Source: Heterotrichella gracilis
Taxonomy: Eukaryota > Sar > Xanthophyceae > Tribonematales > Xanthonemataceae
Direction: 5' to 3'
DNA length: 64,000 nucleotides
NCBI GenBank assembly: GCA_032358255.1
Contig: JAULBX010030486.1
Location: 62,001 to 126,000, forward strand
This document shows, piece by piece, positions 1 to 11,539 of the stretch (positions are counted from its first letter, which is position 1; each line of letters opens with the position of its first letter). The notes beneath the pieces are model-generated. The model made no database searches. It was not told the DNA's origin and saw only the letters and a list, made by a program, of their open reading frames with translations. Position numbers and translations under genes: made by a program.

Positions 1-10
1 GCATTTGCAG

Positions 11-1741
11 GATTACTTGAAGTCATCTGCCAAGTCCATCGTGGGCACGCCGGCCTACCTTGCGCCAGAGATCCTGCAGCATGCCCAGTACGGATCCACC
101 TACGATGGTGAGTGGCTCTGGTGGTGCTTGTTCATCCTCCATCTTGGTCGCATGTGGTGACTAGAGCAACATGGGGTGGTTGCAATAATGCATCTTTTTA
201 TAACCAGTGAACTGGCCCGTATTGTCTTGCTGGTATGCTCTGTCATCTGGCTGCATGTAGCAAATGGTGCTTGAATAGTTGTCATGCTGCGGGTGCGTTG
301 CGTCCGCATTGCATTGCGTCCTCTGTTAGCAGGGTGTATGTGGGGGTGGTTGGGCGGGGGGCGCACAAAGTAATGTATCACTGTTATTACAAGGTCGGAA
401 TAACAGGCACTCATACACCAGTAAACAAGAGGGTTACAAGGTAAAACTCGGAGTTAGGTTTTACAATATCCATCCTCATTAGCATGTTACAACATTAACA
501 TCAGCACAAAATGCGACTACAACACACAATAGTGGAGTACTCGACTCCTAGTCAGAATATTACTGTGATACTGGGTGCAGGTGAGAAGGCAGACATCTGG
601 TCCTGCGGCGTCATCCTGTTCTGCATGCTGTCCAAACACTTCCCTGTGGGGGTGCAGCTGCACCAAAACCAGCAGGAGACCATGTTTGCAGTGGTGGAGT
701 CGGTACGCAAGGTAAGTTTATGACTATGTAGCCTGTTCTCAAGGAACACATGGGCATCGCAAAGGTACATCATCATGTGCATTGTGGCCATTCATGCATG
801 GATGTGTGACATGCTGAATGCCAATCACAGACTTCTGCCAGTGTGGGCTTGGGCAGCAGCACTGGGGTAACGCTTGTGTGATGCAAGATGAAGTACCTGC
901 TTAAACCCATCTGTATTCCAAGATTAAGCCTTTGCTTTGAGCCTCCTTGCTGCCGATATGCAGTATTGCGCAATACATTGCCGTGCAGCTCTTTAATGAC
1001 CCTCGTGCATGTGCAGCTGAGCCAGGAGTCCATCGATCGAGCCATCAGCCAAGGGCTGCCGCAAGACGTGACCCCACAATGCAGGCAGCTGATGGCGCAA
1101 ATACTCAAGGTGAGGTCCAGCCATGTCCCTGCTGTTGCATGTTGTCAACCACGGCAGGTGCTTCCATCCGCAGCACCATGCTCTGATTATCATCAACAGC
1201 ATGCAGGGGATGGGAGTGCTGCTGACACCTGGCGCAGCATCCAGGACAGTGGTCACAAACACAAGTGGATGTGAACAGTTTTGCAGAGCGGATGTGAACA
1301 TTGCTTTTTTTTGCGGACGTCTGACATGGCTCATGTGCGATGATAGCAGGGGACATGGTGTGCAAGAGGGCAATGTCCTTCCCTTCCCTGCATCCTCCGT
1401 AACCAAGCCAACTGTCCAAGGGCAGGGTGCTTGCAATTTATTCATCTGTGTTTATACCGTATTTATCATGCTTTTCCCCCTGCCAGGTGGAGCCCGGGCA
1501 GCGCATCAACCTGCAGGGCATCATGCAGCACCCCTGGTTCTGCACCTACCTGCCTGACGTGTCGGCCATCAAGGAGCTGCCAGCTGTCAGCACGCAGTCC
1601 GTGCAGGACATCTACAACATCTTGGATGCCGCTGAGAAGGCGATTGCAGCCCTGGGATCAGGTGCACCCATCTCACCGGATGGCCAGGGGCTGCTGGACG
1701 ATTCCTTCACAATCGACTACTCCATGCTCGAGCGGAAATGA
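11..1741 (+). CDS. SnRK2-like serine/threonine protein kinase, C-terminal part (5' end outside window)
   Basis: Four exons are visible: 11-107, 581-711, 1017-1109 and 1487-1741 (576 nt, phases close). The first visible exon holds the activation segment and P+1 loop (SIVGTPAYLAPEIL), followed by ADIWSCGVILFCML of kinase subdomain IX. The third exon gives the subdomain X helices. The fourth has the RINLQGIMQHPWF motif that ends the catalytic domain, followed by a tail of about 65 residues. The GTPAYLAPE motif and the HPWF arginine are typical of the SnRK/CaMK group, and the overall pattern resembles plant SnRK2 (osmotic-stress and ABA signalling in land plants). The ATP-binding loop, HRD and DFG motifs lie upstream of the window, so activity cannot be judged. 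The SnRK2 subfamily is an inference; kinase identity is certain. Confidence 0.88.
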
Positions 1742-2249
1742 ATGCACTGACCATTGTAGGAATTAAGATGGGGATTGCAATATTTTTGAACGTTGTACAA
1801 TGAGTGACTTCGAGCCTGGATGGCGGCTGGCGACAACCTCAGGGCGCTCGTCTAGTGTGCTGACGGGGGGGGTTGGAGTGAAAGAGATAGCAAATTGTTA
1901 CAGCAATGAAATGTGACTTGCTTTTTGGGCCATATTCTTCCCTTGTTTGTTCTGACAGTACGAGTCAGCAGCACACCCACCCATTTTGTGCTGACAGTGT
2001 CAACGTTACATGCGCACTGCATTTTGCTACTTGCACCGTCAGTATCTTCAATCCAGGACTCAACCACCAACTGTTTCAACAAAGAAATGGTACTAGGATG
2101 GCAATTTGCTGCCAATCCAACCAGTAAAAAGTCCATGTTCCGGCATTTTGCAGGACTGGTGCTTTGATCTGTTCCACGCTGAAAAGTCATGGTGTACTGC
2201 TAAGCTGCTTAGGATAGCCCTGTTCTTGCCCCAGTACCCTAAGGTCGGA
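1742..2249. other. Convergent 3' intergenic region
   Basis: This is the tail-to-tail spacer between the kinase and the small plastid protein. No ORF with protein-like composition or intron signals was seen on either strand. It probably holds both 3' UTRs. Confidence 0.5.
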
Positions 2250-3087
2250 TCACCTCTCTGGGAAAGCTCCGATGGTGAAGTTGATGACTGGTGTGGCGAG
2301 GAAGATCAGCGCTACCACGCCCCCAACGCACAGGACAACAAACGCGATCTGTAAGCACACGCAGCCGAAATGAATCAACTTTTCTGGAAATTTTAATCAA
2401 GTAAAAACAGTCATGTGGGTCAGCAATTACAAGTCATTTAAAAGGCCCCACAGGGGAGCATGCATTACGTATGCCTGTTCACGGGCAACTGTGCCGTAGA
2501 ATGCACACTAGAAAGAATCTTCTCCATGTAGGATGTGAACCCTAGCACTCATGCCACAAATGACATATAGCTGCCCCAGGTTGCTCGATGATCCTTACCG
2601 CAAGAATTCAGACACTCACCCAGACATGCCGCGCACATGCCTGGGCATACAACCAATGATGCAGCACGCCACGTACAAGTAGGAAACTTCACAACAATGT
2701 CATGCCATGGGATCCATGCAAGCCTGTCCCCTTCACCATGTTGTCGCCTTGGCAACCATGCCGTGCATGCAACACTTGAAATCCACCTACCTGCAGCGCC
2801 TTGCCAAAGATCTCGCTCTCCAGTATGCCGGGGTTCTCAGTGTCGAAACCCTGGGTGAAACCCTTGTCCTCTTCGTCCTGCTTCGCACGCACCACTGCCA
2901 GCTGTCGCCGCTGCTGCCGTTGCAAGCCGGGGCCAGCTCTTTGTGTGTGGACGCTGTTCACCAGGGGCTTGGAGGGGAGGCTAGCAGCTGTCGCTGGCCG
3001 TGTGCTGAGGCAGGGGGTGGGTCTGCGCTGTGTGGGTGTGCTGCAGGTGGGCGCTGGGCACGCCACTCGGCACAGGTGGGTGGCCAT
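2250..3087 (-). CDS. Small predicted plastid membrane protein, single transmembrane segment
   Basis: Two exons on the minus strand: 3087-2791 (an in-frame upstream start at 3111 is possible) and 2348-2250, joined by a 442-nt GT-AG intron. The start at 3087 gives MATHLCRVACPAP, then about 70 residues rich in R, S, T, P and A with few acidic residues, which looks like a chloroplast transit peptide. Next comes a short soluble stretch (QDEEDKGFTQGFDTENPG) and a hydrophobic span (IAFVVLCVGGVVALIFLATP) close to the C-terminus, ending GAFPER. Total is about 131-139 residues. I do not recognise the family. The acidic stretch, single helix and short tail suggest a small thylakoid or envelope protein, which is inference. 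It sits head-to-head with the glycan-enzyme-like gene. Confidence 0.72.
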
Positions 3088-4694
3088 GGTGCCTGGGCTG
3101 TGGCGACACACAGTGTTGTTCTGTTGTAAGTACTAGTGGCGAGATGTTTGGATGGTTGAGGGTTGGACTTTGCAGGACTAAAGGTGTTGAGGTTTGCAAT
3201 GGCTGTGGAAAGGGTGGACCTCAGCTAGCCATGACAATGGGTGCACAAAAAGCACCTGCGTTATGCTGGTAGGTAATCTTTGTCTGTTTACCACGTTTAA
3301 CCACCTGAGCATTGGTGCAGTACCTGTTTTGGAAGGGTTTGCATATATGCATGCATGCATAGAGGCCTGTGATAGACTTCCCCGTGCATGGCTTGCACCA
3401 AACTGCATATTAACGGTGATATGCCAGATACATACAGCATATCACCGTTAATATGCAGCGTGGTGCAGCCCACACACATCAACAAGCCCCGACTATGCTC
3501 AAAAGTACGTCCTGGCGGCCTGCATGCACGAAACAATATGCATGCGATAGACTAGTATACTGTATTTGCACATAACGTGAGACTTTAAAGCACCAAATTG
3601 TGCCCTTTGTTGCTTTGGATAAGCCGTGGGCTTGTACGAGCAAGCTACCGGCCCTAGGCCACCAGCAAGCACGAAGTTGCTTATTGCATGCATGCCCACC
3701 TGATTGGGTAGACTTGGATGCCGTAAGTCCGGGACCTTTTCCTCTTATTTCGGGCGATACAACCTATTGGACAAATCAAGCAGTGATCTTTCTGTCTCTC
3801 TGCAAAGTTCACTCCAGTTGGGTATGCTTATCTATTGGGCAGACTGGCAAACTGGCACGGGCAGTACACCTGGCACTTCACGCACATATTGAAGTGCACT
3901 GCGTGCATTTGTTCATGCATATGTTGCACTTCTTCACTTTGTTCAGCTCCCGCACTGTTGGACTGTGAAAAGACGACGTAAAAACGCAAGCGTTTGGGTG
4001 ACCGTGTTCAGTAGCACGTCGTTTAGTGCAAGTTACTTTCCAGAAACTGTTTTGGGTGCAGCATGCCTAAGTTGCAGACAAGGTGACGGTGCAGGTTTTC
4101 ACTGGGCAGTCTTCCTGGTGGGTTTAAAGGCGGAAAGTGTATCTGAAGGATAACCTCAAGCAGCCACGAAGGGAGTGTGCTGCCATTTGATGAGGGGGGG
4201 GGCAAAACCATCTGAGCTCAGACCCTGGGACAGAGCGATGTGACCGTATCGGCGGGGATGTTGTGGCGCGTTGCGCTGCTGGTGTTGTTGTGGTAAGTTG
4301 TAAGAAAAGTGTATAAGTATGGCTCAGCAAGTGACGCTACCTAGGCTTCACTCCCCCAATTCCTTGTCCATCTTGACAACTGGCACACACCTCCCCACAC
4401 CCAATTTCTAGCCTGCCAATCTCACCCATAAAGCAATGCACAACCACCTTCTTGCGTTATCCTTCCACCGAGCCCTATGGTGCCCCCTACCGCTGCTTGA
4501 AACCGTGCTCAAGCACCCGCTGCCATGCCTTGCATTGGACACCACCCCACACCACCTACTGCAGCCTGTGCGACAGACTTGAGCGCTGCCCTGCGTTGCG
4601 CTGCCCACCACATCACACACCTTCTTCTAGGAAGCGTCACAGAGGCGTGCATGCTGTGCCACAGAGGCGTGCAAGCTGACCGTGGTCCCTATGC
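3088..4694. promoter_or_regulatory. Divergent intergenic region (presumed promoters) with a long hairpin
   Basis: This 1.6-kb spacer lies between two divergently transcribed genes. No convincing coding exon is present. It contains a long near-perfect hairpin (3390-3470, separate entry) and, near 4636-4677, two copies of a short CACAGAGGCGTGC-type repeat. The 5' end of the downstream gene is uncertain, so unrecognised upstream exons may lie around 4450-4694. Confidence 0.4.
3390..3470. repeat. Long intergenic hairpin (22-bp perfect stem, extended)
   Basis: The arm at 3403-3424 is repeated as its exact reverse complement at 3437-3458, giving a 22-bp stem with a 12-nt loop. After a 2-nt mismatch the pairing continues for 7 bp (3394-3400 with 3461-3467) and then 3 bp more around a single bulged base. 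The shape fits a small-RNA precursor or a foldback element. Which one cannot be decided from the sequence. Confidence 0.8.
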
Positions 4695-7126
4695 TTGTCA
4701 CGCTGCAGTGCCACGCACAGAGCCAGCAGCTTCCCCTCCTTCCACAAGCACTCAACCACCACCAGTCACCAGCGCACCTGCACCTACCTGCCCCTCCCCG
4801 CCAGGCTCTCTAAGGAGGGGACAGGCACCTTCAACCCGTCGGCGGTCCACCACCCGCGCCTGGGATGGCTGCTGTTTGCCAACTACGCCACCTGCCACTG
4901 GAAGACATGTGGTGTGGAGGGCATGAAGACGCGGCCGGCGGTGTTTGTGGTGGGCGGGGACAAGCTGCCCGACGAGCACAGTGTGCGGCGAGCGCAGGTG
5001 AGGCATGCCTGCCTTAGGGTTTAAGGTTGAGCGTTTAGGGTTTAGGTGGCGATCATGGGTGTGCAGCGAGCGCAGGTGACTCACCTGAGGTGAGGCATCC
5101 ACGCATTGAACCAAGACAGGTGGCAATCAGGGATGGGCAGCGTACTGCTGGTGACTGCATGCAGTGATATCGGCTGCTCCCACTGGGGTGGTGCCCCACT
5201 GTATGTAGCTGGTACACCCCTGCATGTACCCACCCAAAGCTTTCACTCGGGGGCATAATGGCACCATCCACGTCCGTCCTCCCCATTGGGCCCATGCATC
5301 ATCCTATGGGTCCCATGCAGCCACCCATGCCATGCCGTGCTTGGGTCCCATCACATGTCTCCCATGGACCACCTCCCCATGCCATGCTGGCCTTGCCCCC
5401 GCCCATTCCCATAGGCCCTTCGTGCCCACATCCTCACATGGGCCCCATGCATAACTCCCATGGGTCCCTTGCAGCCCATGGTGCCACCCACTGCATTAGT
5501 CCCATGCCATGTCACCACCCACTGTCATGAATCCCGTGTATCGTTTTCGTGGGTCCCATGGACAATAAGTACTGGTGAACTGCCCACGGCAGCATGTAAA
5601 ATATAAATGACGGTATCAATGAGGGACTTTAAAAGTGCCAAAGGCAACTCCCAGGTGAGACGGTTGCCGATCCCTGGGATGTGTGCAAAGAGCAACTTGC
5701 ACTCTAATTGCGCCACCCATACCCTTAGATCCATGCAATGTGGCTGCTCACTCCCTTTGATTCTATGCACCGCTCCCATGGGCCACGCATCAGTTGCAAC
5801 CCCCCCCCTTCACCCCTGCTGCCAGGTGGCGCTCTGGGATGTGTCCACCCGCACCTTTGACCATCAGCGCGACTGTGAGCGCATGACGCGGCCCCAGCTG
5901 TGCGGCACAGGAAAGCTGGAGCTGCACTCGGAGGACTACAGGTGAGCGGCGCCGGGGGTCTGCCAGGGGCTTGTGGAATGGGCGTTTTTTTCTAATTAAT
6001 TAATCGCTTACAACATTGCACCGCATGGAATTGTCCCGCATTGCGTCGCATTGTATTCACTGTGGCTGTCAGCATGCTGGCAATTACCTCTGCACATGCA
6101 CAATGTGGTGCACATGACAGTGGCCATACTTGCAGGCTGTTCCACTTCAACGGCTCCTTGTACGCCAGCATTATTGTTGTTATTATTGTATTATTATCAT
6201 TCTACGCCAGCTTGACCTTGGCCATTGGATATATTTACAAATATTAGGAAATGGAGGGTGTAGTGCATCCTTTTCTAATTAAACGTTACATGACCACGGG
6301 TGCGCATGCTTGCAGGCTGTTCCACTTCAACGGCTCCTTCTACGCCAGCATGACCCTGGCGCTGGTGCCCAACCGCCCGCACCGCACCGTGGTGGCCCTG
6401 GCAACAGCCGACTTTGCGACCTCCACCCTGCGCGTAAAGACCGTCTTCTCCGCGCGCTTCCGCTTCCCGAAATCCAGCACCAGCCTGTACAAGTGGGAGA
6501 AAAACTGGGGATTCGTGCAACACGGGGACCGGCTGCTGGTCTTCTACTCGGTGCTGCCCTGCACTATTGTGCTGGAGTACGCGCCGCACACCCCGGAGGG
6601 CCTGCGCTACTTTGCAGGCAGCTGCTTCACGGAGGATGTGGTGAAGCTGGATGGGGGTTCGTGCCGGGGCGGGGAGGGCGGGGCGGCGTTTTGGGACGCG
6701 AGGCAGTCGGGGCACCCCATCCCCTGGGGATCCTCCGAGTTGCTGCTGGTGTTCCACACGGTGCACATAGGCAAGGGGGGCGACTGGAACGCGGAGAAGT
6801 ACTACTGCCACTGGGGCGTGCGCCTGAGCACCGCCACCTGGAAGCCTGTGGCGATCTCGGCCTCGCCGCTCATCAAGAGCCACGACTATGCCCTCAAGGG
6901 TTTTCTGAAGGGCGCGCTGGTGGTGGGGTCGTACCACTGGCTGCCATGGGGGGAGGGCCAGCGGCTGCGGGTGTACCTGGGGGATGGGGACAGGCACCCG
7001 TGCTACGACGATGTGGATGTGGGATCGGTGGCGTGGCGCCAGATTGCCGACAAGGATTTTGAGGCGGTCCCGCCGGAGAAGTTCCGCATGCTGACGTCGC
7101 CTGGCAGTGGGGGATGGGGGGTGTAG
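4695..7126 (+). CDS. Five-bladed beta-propeller glycosidase/glycosyltransferase-like protein (GH130/GH43-type fold suggested)
   Basis: Three exons: about 4695-4997, 5826-5941 and 6316-7126, about 409 residues; phases close exactly (0, 2). The N-terminal blade has GTFNPSAV followed by GWLLFANY. The last exon has KWEKNWGFV, then VFYSVLPCTIVLEY, a glycine-rich SCRGGEGGAAFW segment, SSELLLVFHTVH, and a C-terminal blade with LGDGDRHPC. This order (FNPS; EKNW..VYS.LP..VL; RGG; L.VFH) matches the repeating-blade pattern of eukaryotic proteins annotated as glycosidase-like five-bladed propellers. Substrate is unknown. The start at 4695 is the first in-frame Met and may be wrong; no signal peptide is visible, so upstream exons may be missing. 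Intron 1 contains an echo of the exon-1 donor, and intron 2 an echo of the exon-3 acceptor. Confidence 0.62.
5280..5540. repeat. CCCATG-rich low-complexity tract inside intron 1
   Basis: About 250 bp dominated by irregular CCCATG, GGGTCCCATG and CCATGCC motifs. There is no fixed period and the tract is non-coding. It lies in the 828-nt first intron of the propeller gene. Confidence 0.55.
6129..6221 (+). repeat. Echo of the exon-3 acceptor and first codons (propeller gene)
   Basis: A 41-nt copy of the true junction at 6309-6350 (intron end TTGCAG plus the first exon codons, RLFHFNGS.YAS) lies 180 bp upstream in the intron with one mismatch. It is followed by an ATT/TTG simple-sequence insertion and then a second fragment (FYASLTLA) of the same exon edge. 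The copy carries a usable-looking AG acceptor but runs into stops. Confidence 0.85.
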
Positions 7127-9422
7127 GGTGTTTAGGCCAGCCATGTTGCTGATCCTAAACAGGGCATGGCATTTGGGGAAGCTGTTCAAGGCAGAAACCC
7201 TTCCAGGTTGCAAGCCTTGGGGTCCCGCCAGCGGGCATGCATGGAACTGGTTGGATTGAGCTGGGTAGCGTGTTCATGTTCACCGTGCCATATACTCTGC
7301 AGCTGATACCACATCTCATTCTGCGTGGGCTTGTGCATGGGGTGACACACTGTCGCAGCCTTTTGCAGGGTTCCAACGAGTGCCCAGCACCTTGGCATTG
7401 CCTCGAGCTTATCTGCCATCAACCCTATAAACGCTGTCAGCTCACAGGATTGTGGCACAGCACTTGCCGGTTTCTTCATCAAGTTTGCCGTTTTCTTTGC
7501 CAAATTTTAGCCGAGTTTATCAGCCCTCCCCGAGGTTACCGCAACCAGTTGCTCCATAGTTATATTGGCCCAAATGCGGCAATTGCCTTTTATGCTTTCT
7601 GCACCAAAATGGTGGGCCCATGTGCATGAGGCCCGCAACACACAGCTGGTGCACAACATGTGCTAGTATTTTTTCCTATTTTATGTTATCCCTGCCTGTT
7701 CTGCGGTACCGCCACACAGGCTGTGCCATGAGTTCAGAAGCTGCAAAAGTGCACAAGGCTTGGCCTCAGAGTCTGGTATTGGCATTCTTGAGACTCAGAA
7801 TATTCATGGTGATGCTGCCACAGCTTCAACAATATACTGGCATTATTTGGCATGGCCTAGCTAGTGTAAGTTACAATGCCATAGGCGGTAGAGGATCAGC
7901 CACTTTCAGAAAGAAAGGAAATGCCCACACATATGATGATGATATATCACTGCAACCGAAAAAATGGTACACGGCCACCCCTCCTAGCAATGAGAGCCCA
8001 GGCCTGGCACAGCAGTGTTGTTGAAACTCGAACATATCCTGAGAAACAGAAATGACTGGCCAAAACCATACTCGGTAATTCTATCTGTTGGTAAATGAAT
8101 ACAGTCTTCATATGGTACAGTGCAGTGTAGCAGGAACTGAACTACAAGCACCGACACTGGCGCACGCCCACGCACAGCCTGCGCCCTCAATGTGCGACAG
8201 AAGCGGCCCGACGCCGCCAAAAAGTATGAGGAATGGCCCCAAGAAGAATCCCAGCGCGTGAACTCCTACATGAGCTGCTGGGCAAAAAATGGCCAACCAT
8301 GCGCACACACCCAAAAAACACTGGGGTGAGATCAGGCCACCCTTGCAGCGTAGGGCAAGCCCAGGCACCACATCAAATCGCCCCAGGCTGCTGCCAAAAA
8401 ACAGCACCTGGGTTCTCAAAAACACAATCACACGCACGTGCACAACCCTCTAAATCAGCCTGGTCGAGGGAGGGAGTAAATCACAGTCCTAAAGGTTGGA
8501 AAAAAGCGCAGGAGTCTGCAATTCAGTACAGCCAGGCACTTTACGGCAGAAAGTCAGCCATGTACATCAAAAAACCTCAATTCAAGTATGCTGCAACACC
8601 ATGCCTACCACCTTGGGACAACAACACAGCACAAGCACTGGATCACAGCCACAGCACAATAGTTGTGTTGAAGACAACTATTCTGCGTGCCACAACCACA
8701 AGTGTTGTTGACCACCCGATGAGGCACTAACACCACTGAAAAGGCAGACAGGCTAACTAAAAAAGGTTTTTGTGGGACAGGTTGGAGATTATCTACCCAG
8801 TTGCGACACTTGAAACTAAAGTGATAGGCACTGGTGCATAGCAAGTAAAACACAACCTCTAAGACTCCTCTTGCTGTGTTGGATAAGCCACCAGCAGTAA
8901 TAAGTGCTCTGAACCCAATGCAGTGCGAAAAAAAATACTTGGAAGAAAGGATCATCGCCACCCTACCGCATATCCCACATTCAGAGCTGTGGATATGGCA
9001 AGCCTGCATAAACGGCTGCAGGTACCCCACTAGTACAGCAAACAGTTCACTTGTCCAGTTCTCAAAATACAGGCTTCCGTTCGATGAATATCTCAAACAT
9101 GGCTCAACCCCGACAAACGCCCAAACCCACAAACCCCCACATCCGTTCTCAAACAACTGTTTCACACAAGCACAAGGCCCGTGAAGCGCAAATGTTCCAA
9201 AACAACCGTTCGCATGCCAGCACCTCCGCCGCACACCATACCAGAAGAGCAATGCTGAGCAATGCTGAGCAACATTCCCCAAAGCAATTCTGGAGAAAAA
9301 GGAGAGTTTCTTCTCAACAGCATCCAGACGTGGGCACCGTCCACTGGCCCACACTGCACTGCCCCCGATCTGTCCCTGCCCAATTACCGCGTGCAAACGC
9401 AAGCTGATGCAATGTTAGCAGC
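7127..9422. other. Convergent intergenic region, 2.3 kb
   Basis: This spacer lies between the stop of the propeller gene and the stop of the MYB gene. Base composition is more even than in exons. A long open frame on the minus strand (9402-8605) is Cys/Val/Leu-rich, matches no family I know and has no splice or start context, so I treat it as chance or 3' UTR. Nothing else was recognised. Confidence 0.45.
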
Positions 9423-11539
9423 CTAGATCACCAAGCCCATGGAGGACACAGGCCCGTCCCAGTCAGGCAAGGGCCCCAGCCCTGCCCCGCACAGCTCACT
9501 CTGGCTCCACAGTAGGTCCATGGAGCCCGCATTCCTGTTTGGCACGAGCATGTACTGGCCTGCAGGCAACCGAGTTATATCAGTCCGATGCTGGTTTTGT
9601 GCCACTGGCATCCTGACAAGGCTGGTTGCTGATCTGGATTGTGTGGCAGAATGCTTTTTATATAATAAACAACTGGGTAATAATACTGGCTAAAATGGAA
9701 CCCGCGGCCCAGTGGTGGTGCATGTATCTCATGTGCTTACCGTCGTCCATGTGGTTCTTGATCTCCACCATGTGCTCCATTGGAGCAGCGCCGTTCACCG
9801 TCAGGGCCAGCTGGTTCAAAAGGTAGGAAAGGGTATCCCTGCAGCAAAGACACCCGAGCTTGTTAACACAATGCCAGTCTGTATCCCATTCGCATTGCCA
9901 ACATCTGGCCCATCGAAAAGCTGGGCTGCAAAAGCTGGGTCGAATTTGCAGTGCTAGCAAAGCACAGCGTGCCTCCAAGCCCCACCTTTGCTCCGGTGCC
10001 AGTTGTTGCTGAACTGCAAGGTTCTGCTCCTCCGCAGTGTATCCAGTGAACACCTGGCTCACAGCATGGTACAGGAGGTGCATGTCTGGGAGCTGGACCT
10101 CCAAGTGCTCATCCATGGCTACCGCATCCATCTCCCTGCTCTCCTGGTCACTCATCATGTTGAAGGTTGGCACGCTCTGGAAGTCTGCAGAGGCCTGTGG
10201 GGCACCTGGCTGCGCGCCTTGCTGGTTATTGTCCTCCTCCTTGACAAAATCCAGCTCGGGCTCTTCCAGTGCCTCGTGGCCCTGCCCCTGGTCCTGCAAG
10301 TTCATTTATGCAAGGTGAGGACCCTGTGTGCCCCACCAAAACAGCCCTGCCCAGTTGCTGCAGAAGGCCCTCTCATGTCCAGCAGAGGCAATGCAAATAG
10401 GTAAAGCCTGGACCCAGTGTTGAGTAACCATATGAAAAGTACTAGAACGTGACAGGCTGCCCTGGTTGAAGGAGCTCCATGTTTCGGTGGCATGTACCCA
10501 TAATATCGCCTCTTCTTACCTCGGCCAAGTCCTCCCACCGGTGATCCTCTTGGTCGTTGCTGCGCGCTGCCTGGGGTACGTGGAAATCGGAGCTCGACTG
10601 AGAGGAGGCTTCGTTGTGCTGTCCAGAAGTCGTCGGCGTGTTTTCGTCCTTTGTCAAAGTCGCCTCTGCACAGCACCACCTCGCTGTCAGTGCGGTGCAT
10701 GCCATGGCAGACCCAACCCACTGAAACAGCCGGTGTACCATTGCGCAAGTGGGGCAAGCAAGCAAGGAGAGTGGAGGCAGCTTACCTACAGCTCTGGCCT
10801 TTTCCTTCGCCTGCACGCGCTCCGATCGCCTGGCGCTGCGCTTCGCCCTGACAGGTCGTGGCATGGGCTCCAGCTCCAATTCCAGCCCAAGGTCGGGTTC
10901 TTGGCTGGGTGGAGGGCGCTTCTTCGGCCGAGGAGGTGGCACAGCATCGGGGTTCCCGCTCTTCTCCATCTTCAAAAAGTATTTCTGGGCATGGCTTCTC
11001 ACCTGAGAAGCAATTCACAGCGTCACGGGTGCAGCCTCAACAGGCCGACTGGATGCTGCACAGAAGCCCAACGCCGGTGCGCGTCGCGACACGGCGCAAC
11101 AGCCAACGCTAACTCTGCAACCTAACCCACTTGCGTACAGGCAACAAGCAACTGGCGGACACAACTGGCAGAAAAAGTGGGTTTGGGCAGCGAGTGAAGG
11201 GGCAATTTTAGTCAGACGAAACTGCCGTGGAGGTGCCATGTGCCTGTGCCAACGCCCCCCCAAACCCCTGAGGCAGTAGGTTTACCTGTGAAGCAGTCCG
11301 TGTGCCCCCAATGTGGTCAACTATGAGCTTCCAGTTCCTGCCGTGCCTGCACATTTGAATACCCGAAGTCAGTCGGGAATCCGTGTCAGCATTTCGCGCG
11401 TGGTGGTGCCTGAATGCCTGACTTACAGGTCCACAGCTTCCAGGAACAGCTTGTGCTCCAAATCGCTCCACTTCTCACGGGGTTTTGTGATACAGTACGG
11501 TTTCCTATGCACCCCGTAGGTGTCGGTGTAGTCCTTCAT
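9423..11539 (-). CDS. REVEILLE-8/LCL-type single-repeat MYB transcription factor (SHAQKYF class)
   Basis: Seven exons: 11539-11427, 11346-11286, 11002-10786, 10665-10520, 10293-9986, 9838-9741 and 9559-9423. That is 1080 nt, 359 residues, with all phases closing. Residues 12-19 read RKPYCITK and run into a MYB repeat with W24 and a second Trp in HGRNWKLIVDHIGG. SHAQKYF is at about 61-67, followed by LKMEKSG. The RKPY.ITK lead-in and SHAQKYFLK ending mark the RVE4/6/8 (LCL) subgroup of plant clock MYBs, not CCA1/LHY or GARP factors. A basic, proline-rich stretch follows (possible nuclear localisation), then an acidic Ser/Gln region, then a helical C-terminal part (DTLSYLLNQLALTVNG) that may be the LCL domain. 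It is divergent with EMC3. A clock or light-response role is inferred from family membership. Confidence 0.9.

Noticed and set aside
6275-7213. 312-codon open frame antisense to the propeller gene
   Set aside because: Shadow of a GC-rich coding exon; Arg/Pro/His-rich and without motifs.
8605-9402. 265-codon open frame on the minus strand
   Set aside because: Composition (Cys, Val, His-rich) and lack of start, splice or family support suggest chance, or the 3' UTR of the MYB gene.
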